The notes under the pieces are model-generated. The model did no database searches and was not told the DNA's origin. It saw nothing but the letters and a program-made list of their open reading frames with translations. A program made the translations under genes and the position numbers. Below are positions 59,571-64,000 of a stretch of 64,000 nucleotides of DNA, one piece after another. The stretch's first letter is position 1, and the number at the start of each line of letters is the position of its first letter. The DNA comes from Owenia fusiformis (Eukaryota; Annelida; Polychaeta; Sabellida; Oweniidae), in NCBI GenBank assembly GCA_903813345.2, contig CAIIXF020000011.1, positions 19,573,754-19,637,753 on the forward strand. The letters run 5' to 3'.

Positions 59571-60017
59571 ACGTACCAACTCATGTTTTACTGTATTGGG
59601 AAAATGTGAAAAAAGAACAGTTATTGATTGTGATTTGTATAACTGCAGATGTAAGTTGCAGGTTGTCAGTAGACTGTTGTCATTATAGATATCTGACACC
59701 AGGTAAAAATCAGGTATTAGATGAAAAATCCATAAATACATTGAATTACACCTTTCTTATGGTTGAGTATTGATATCAGCGGAGATAGAACTCAATATTC
59801 CCCCAGCTCAATTAGATACTGAAGTACATATGTAATTAAGAAATTGAGCTACGTCTACCTTCTAATTATTAACACACATTAGATAAATGGGTGATGTGTA
59901 TTGATTATCAATGGTATAGAATGGTACCTGACTGTGCAATAAAGATCAAGCTTAAAATGCTATTGGTTCATAGTTGGTAGAGAAACATCTACCTTATGCA
60001 TACATAACTCTGAGTTG

Positions 60018-60419
60018 TACTGTACTTCTACTTAATTTGACAGCCATTTTAATTTTGCAGATTTGCCAAATTAAGTCATCGTCACCAAATTCCTAAATTC
60101 CAGGGGATTTGCAGTGCATGGAATTTACCCCATTTTTCAGTTAATATTTTCTTTCAAAATTTGTGCAAATTCATCACTTTTGTACAATAAGAACAATAAT
60201 ATGCCCATTCTCAACTACTTTAAACGAATCAATGACAATTTACTAGTTGAACGAAAGTCAAGAGATAGCAACAAGGATAAAATTGGGCTCATAAGTGCAT
60301 TCTTTGAAGTTCACCATAATTTTTACTATTGCAAGTCCGCCAAATCACGTAGCCGCCAAATGTTCAAAACAGCAAATCTGTCAAAAATAAGTAACGCCAA
60401 ATTAAGTAGAAGTACAGTA
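60018..60419. mobile_element. TA-flanked MITE (about 400 bp)
   Basis: Terminal inverted repeats CTGTACTTCTACTTAATTTG at both ends (60020-60039 and the inverse ending 60417), with TA at 60018-60019 and 60418-60419. Inside are several gccaaat, aaattaag and gcaaatt units. No transposase frame. A Tc1/mariner- or pogo-like origin fits the TA and the CTGTA ends. Confidence 0.8.
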
Positions 60420-60679
60420 ATAGGAAATATTATTATGAATTAACTCCAGACTCTCATAATCACTATGTTTAATTGCTTAACTTATGAGGTATTGGACCTT
60501 GATATAACTACAGTATTAATATAACTAATTCGAGTACATGAGCAATCTGCTAAAAAAAGATTAGCTTTTTCTGGTTTGATTTCCAGGCTTTTATGGCTTT
60601 TTGTGGTATATTTTTTTCAATTTCATGCCATCTGAAATAATGTTTTTATTCCCAGGAACCACAATTAAAATAATTATAC

Positions 60680-61130
60680 AATAGAACCTGTATAAGAGAA
60701 ACGCCTTTGGGACCACAAAAATGTACTAATTGTGAGGTGTTCTACTTACAGAGGTTCATTAACATGGAATCAATAGGCTACAGAAATTTTAAAAACCTAT
60801 TTCACTTGTGAGGTGTTCCACTAACAGAGGTGTTCTACTCAGGAGTTTCTACTGTATATCACAGGGGGTGAGAGTATACCTATTCCACTTGTAAGGTGTT
60901 CCACTAACAGAGGTGTTCCACTCAGGAGTTTCTACTGTATATCACAGGGGGTGAGAGTATACCTATTCCACTTGTGAGGTGTTCCACTAACAGAGGTGTT
61001 CCACTCAGCAGTTTCTACTGTATATCACAGGGGGTGAGAGTATACCTATTCCACTTGTGAGGTGTTCCACTAACAGAGGTGTTCCACTCAGCAGTTTCTA
61101 CTGTATATCACAGGGGGTGAGAGTATACTT
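60680..61130. repeat. 83-bp tandem array derived from repeat family B
   Basis: After a diverged family B copy (60680-60850), an 83-bp unit repeats about four times. The acagggggtgagagtatac motif starts at 60861, 60944, 61027 and 61110. The unit also contains ggtgttccactaacagaggt and gtttctactgtatatc. Copies differ by one or two bases. Confidence 0.9.
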
Positions 61131-64000
61131 GCTTTTCTGCTTATGATTTCGAATCTGAATTCCCGAATGAATGAAAGGAAGAGTAGTACTCTCGTAGAAG
61201 CATAGATTGCAATATCATCTTATAAAGAAAACATATTATGAATATAAATTGCCCGATAGATCCTCAATTATTTTGCTTTCATATAAGATACAATTATGCA
61301 ATGACATATCAGATTTACAATATACTCGATACTCCTTGTAATGTAAAACCTGTAATACCTGTTATATTTTGGCCTTGACAAACAATCATGCATATGTAAA
61401 ATCCTCAATACCCCTTATATAGGCTATATATATTATACATTTGACCATTTAAGAACTATGCGATATATTTGGCCCTTATGAGCTTTAAAAAACTTAAACC
61501 ACTTATATATAATTTTGGCCTTTTTGTCTTGTATATGAAATATCCTCAATACCCCTTATAATATATACTGTAAATCATTAATACACTAATACTACTTAAT
61601 ACAGTCCTAATATAAATATGATATTAAACTAAAGAACTAGAAAAAAGCTATATATATGAATAACAGTATCTCTCGATCTAATACAACTCAACCCCTTTAA
61701 TATGTTTTATCTAATATTCTCTGACATACCTTAGGTTTAAAATCATATTGTTGCATCATGACAGATAATCCATCTTTGTATTACCTCAATGTTGATATGG
61801 TAATGAAACCACAATGTTTAGCCTTCCAATTATAATATATCTTTTTCTTGTCTTGCCTTTCAGTTATCGAACGCTCGTTACTCAAAAACTACATCAACCA
61901 TGATTATGCTATTTGCAAATTATTTTTTCCAGCACACGTAATCTGGATTCGAGCTATTCCTAGAGCCTGTCTTCAAAATACTTTCCTTGATAGCCACCAA
62001 CAGATATCCAATATTACTACTCCTATATACAGTCATCCCTTGCATCTAAATGATCTCCTAATATATTCAACAGATCATGTAGTCACAGTGCAACGAGTGT
62101 CTTGCCTGTTGATCGTCAAGGCACTATCAGAATAATTGTGAAACTCTATTGACTATTCAGGTAGAAACCATATGATCGAAGCGTTCCATGAAAGGCTACA
62201 ATAATCAATTGAATATAGAAAGGGCAACAGTAACAGCACTTATCCCAGTGTGGATGATCTATAAAGCAAGCATACAGTGCCTCCAATGAAACATTAATCT
62301 ATCATCTCGCAAACTAGAAATCCATTTTTTAAAAGCTTTGGGTAGATTTGTTCCTTTAGAAGCACAGCCTGACCCTTTTAGATGAAGATAAACTATTATA
62401 TTTCAAAATCAGGAAATTCCTACTATTTCTCCCTATAACAGAATATACCAGTACTGAGAAAATATTTTCATGCAAGATCGTTTCTAATTAAAAACATGTT
62501 TCCAAGGTATCTATTAACACTAACAATGCCTTTTGTTATTCATATGTTGTTTGTTTGTTTGGTAAAGTCAAGTAACCATAACAACAACTAGAGTTTCCCT
62601 ATCTTCTAAAGGATAAATTTTGAGATGGCAAAAAGATGGCAAGTATACTTTCTCTTTAACACACTTAATTACATAGGCCTTATAGACAGGTTCCAATTTC
62701 AGAATATCTCAAGGGAAAGGGTTTTTGAGGCATTTTTTAGAAAAAGCAACAGACCTATTTTTTCTGGATCGGTTTTTCATGCTGATAAAGATATTAAAAG
62801 ATGACAGTTCAACGGGGTGGTCACGACACTGAATTTTAGCGTTTTTACCCCCCTAGGAAATTATTTTAGGGGGTACTATAATATTAGTTCATAACTCAAA
62901 GGATATATAAACTATTGTTCTGAGTTCTACAGCATACATTGCTAGTACAGAGATGAATACTACCCTAAAGTTATAGGTTGATATCTTTGTTGGTTTCGGA
63001 AAAATACAATTAACTAGAAAAAAATATGGAATTTTTGTCATTTTTTTCTTGCTTATTTTATATTTGTAGCTTCTAGCAAAATATGATAACTTAAACAGCT
63101 CAAAGTAGTATTATAACAACATTCCCAAGCTATGTGTGATATTGTAATACATCTATTATAGTGATGAAATACTTTTTTGTAATTTTAATTTGACTTTATA
63201 GTGCCCTACCCCTGGTAAATAGAAGAAAGTTGGTGTGGTTTTCTTCTGGTTTTAACATTTTATTGTCTTCTTAGTTGAAGATAGAATCAATTCTGTCAGT
63301 TAACCATGAGAAGCTTTACAATGGTTAACTATTCCCATGAATAGAGGGTTGGGACCTCAAAAATACCAGAACTGTTAAGTGGCATCCTTGGGCAACCCTC
63401 TTCAGAGCATTTTCCTTATACTCCGATAAAATCTGCAGGGGATACTATAAGAAACCTATATATCTAAGATACTAATGAAGATACTGAATTCAAATTTTCA
63501 GGATTTGGACCTGGTATGATAGGTAATCTGTATGACAAAAATGACAAAAAGAAAAAACTCTGTTGCCATAGTAACAAGAATACGACACTATTTGTTTCTT
63601 AAGAAATGCGTTTTAAGAGGTTTTGTCATTCTCTTCATATTTTTAATTCTAAATAGGTCTACAACGTGGGATGATTAAAATTATGGTAAAGTAATCTTTT
63701 CTATTGTTCTATTGTTCTCTAAAACAGAAGTTGCAATGGCGACACATAGATCATAGAAAAAATCCTGGGATGATCGCTCTATTTGTCAGGAAATTAAGAT
63801 GGAAACTGAAAAATGTGTTTCTTCCTATTGAATAGCAATTTGGTAGACCATGGCTGACACGCACAAGAGAAAACGTCTATCAGTTCTATGTCATTTTGTT
63901 GTTATTTTTTTTATTTATCGTGCTCTGGGACTTATAACACCTAATGCCAAATCTTTTCCAACTGCAAAGGAAGGCAAGATTTTAATAATGAACATTCATA
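61131..64000. other. Non-coding DNA to the right edge
   Basis: No gene or clear transposon was recognised. The segment 61310-61600 contains diverged repeats of cctcaataccccttata (61407-61424 and 61551-61568, with weaker related stretches near 61330). A 95-codon + strand frame at 61848-62135 resembles nothing. Upstream exons of the WSD-like gene might lie here but were not found. Confidence 0.45.

Noticed and set aside
61848-62135. 95-codon + strand frame
   Set aside because: No similarity to anything recognised and no supporting signals.

Overview
This window is eukaryotic nuclear DNA, AT-rich and intron-rich. It most likely comes from a marine mollusc or another lophotrochozoan. That is an inference from the gene set (a Toll-like receptor with one LRRCT, a WSD-type acyltransferase gene, MTCH2), GT-AG introns, and the dense mix of Tc1/mariner-like, hAT-like, Ty3/Gypsy and non-LTR elements. 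No tRNA, rRNA, operon or bacterial gene was seen.

Left third (1-20615). Ten consecutive exons of MTCH2, a mitochondrial outer-membrane carrier homologue and insertase, run on the + strand from 2462 to 18880; only the N-terminal exon is missing. Two uninterrupted-exon genes lie antisense inside its introns: a glycosyltransferase-like type II membrane protein (9227-10324) and a Toll-like receptor with one frameshift (14349-16777). The other intron space holds short DNA transposons, including a 1.74-kb mariner-like element, a hAT-like MITE with a palindromic 8-bp target duplication and other MITE candidates. A 206-aa coiled-coil orphan (19995-20615, -) converges on MTCH2.

Middle (22908-33579). 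A complete Ty3/Gypsy LTR retrotransposon lies on the - strand. Its 1285-bp LTRs look identical, it has a 5-bp target duplication (GTAGC), a primer-binding site and a polypurine tract. Gag carries a large 19-residue repeat array. Pol is in the -1 frame behind a GGGAAAC slippery heptamer placed directly on the gag stop. A third ORF of unknown function sits between pol and the 3' LTR and has a strong splice acceptor at its start. To its right is a 40-bp satellite array split by a decayed mariner element (34258-35281).

Right half (37086-64000). A five-exon - strand gene (37086-52468) joins a WSD/DGAT acyltransferase-like domain to a coiled-coil and low-complexity C-terminus. Its introns hold a 78-bp minisatellite and a 5'-truncated non-LTR retrotransposon with a long intact RT frame (47826-50444). 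From 52.5 to 64 kb no gene was recognised, but there are several repeats. The main ones are a 3.3-kb element with poly-G terminal inverted repeats and an 8-bp target duplication, TA-flanked MITEs, an 83-bp tandem repeat and copies of a dispersed repeat family.

The host genes (MTCH2, TLR, glycosyltransferase-like, WSD-like) share no evident pathway; the architecture is shaped by nesting and transposition. Open frames were judged by true ATG codons and splice signals. Several long frames begin at non-ATG codons, and this is noted in each entry.
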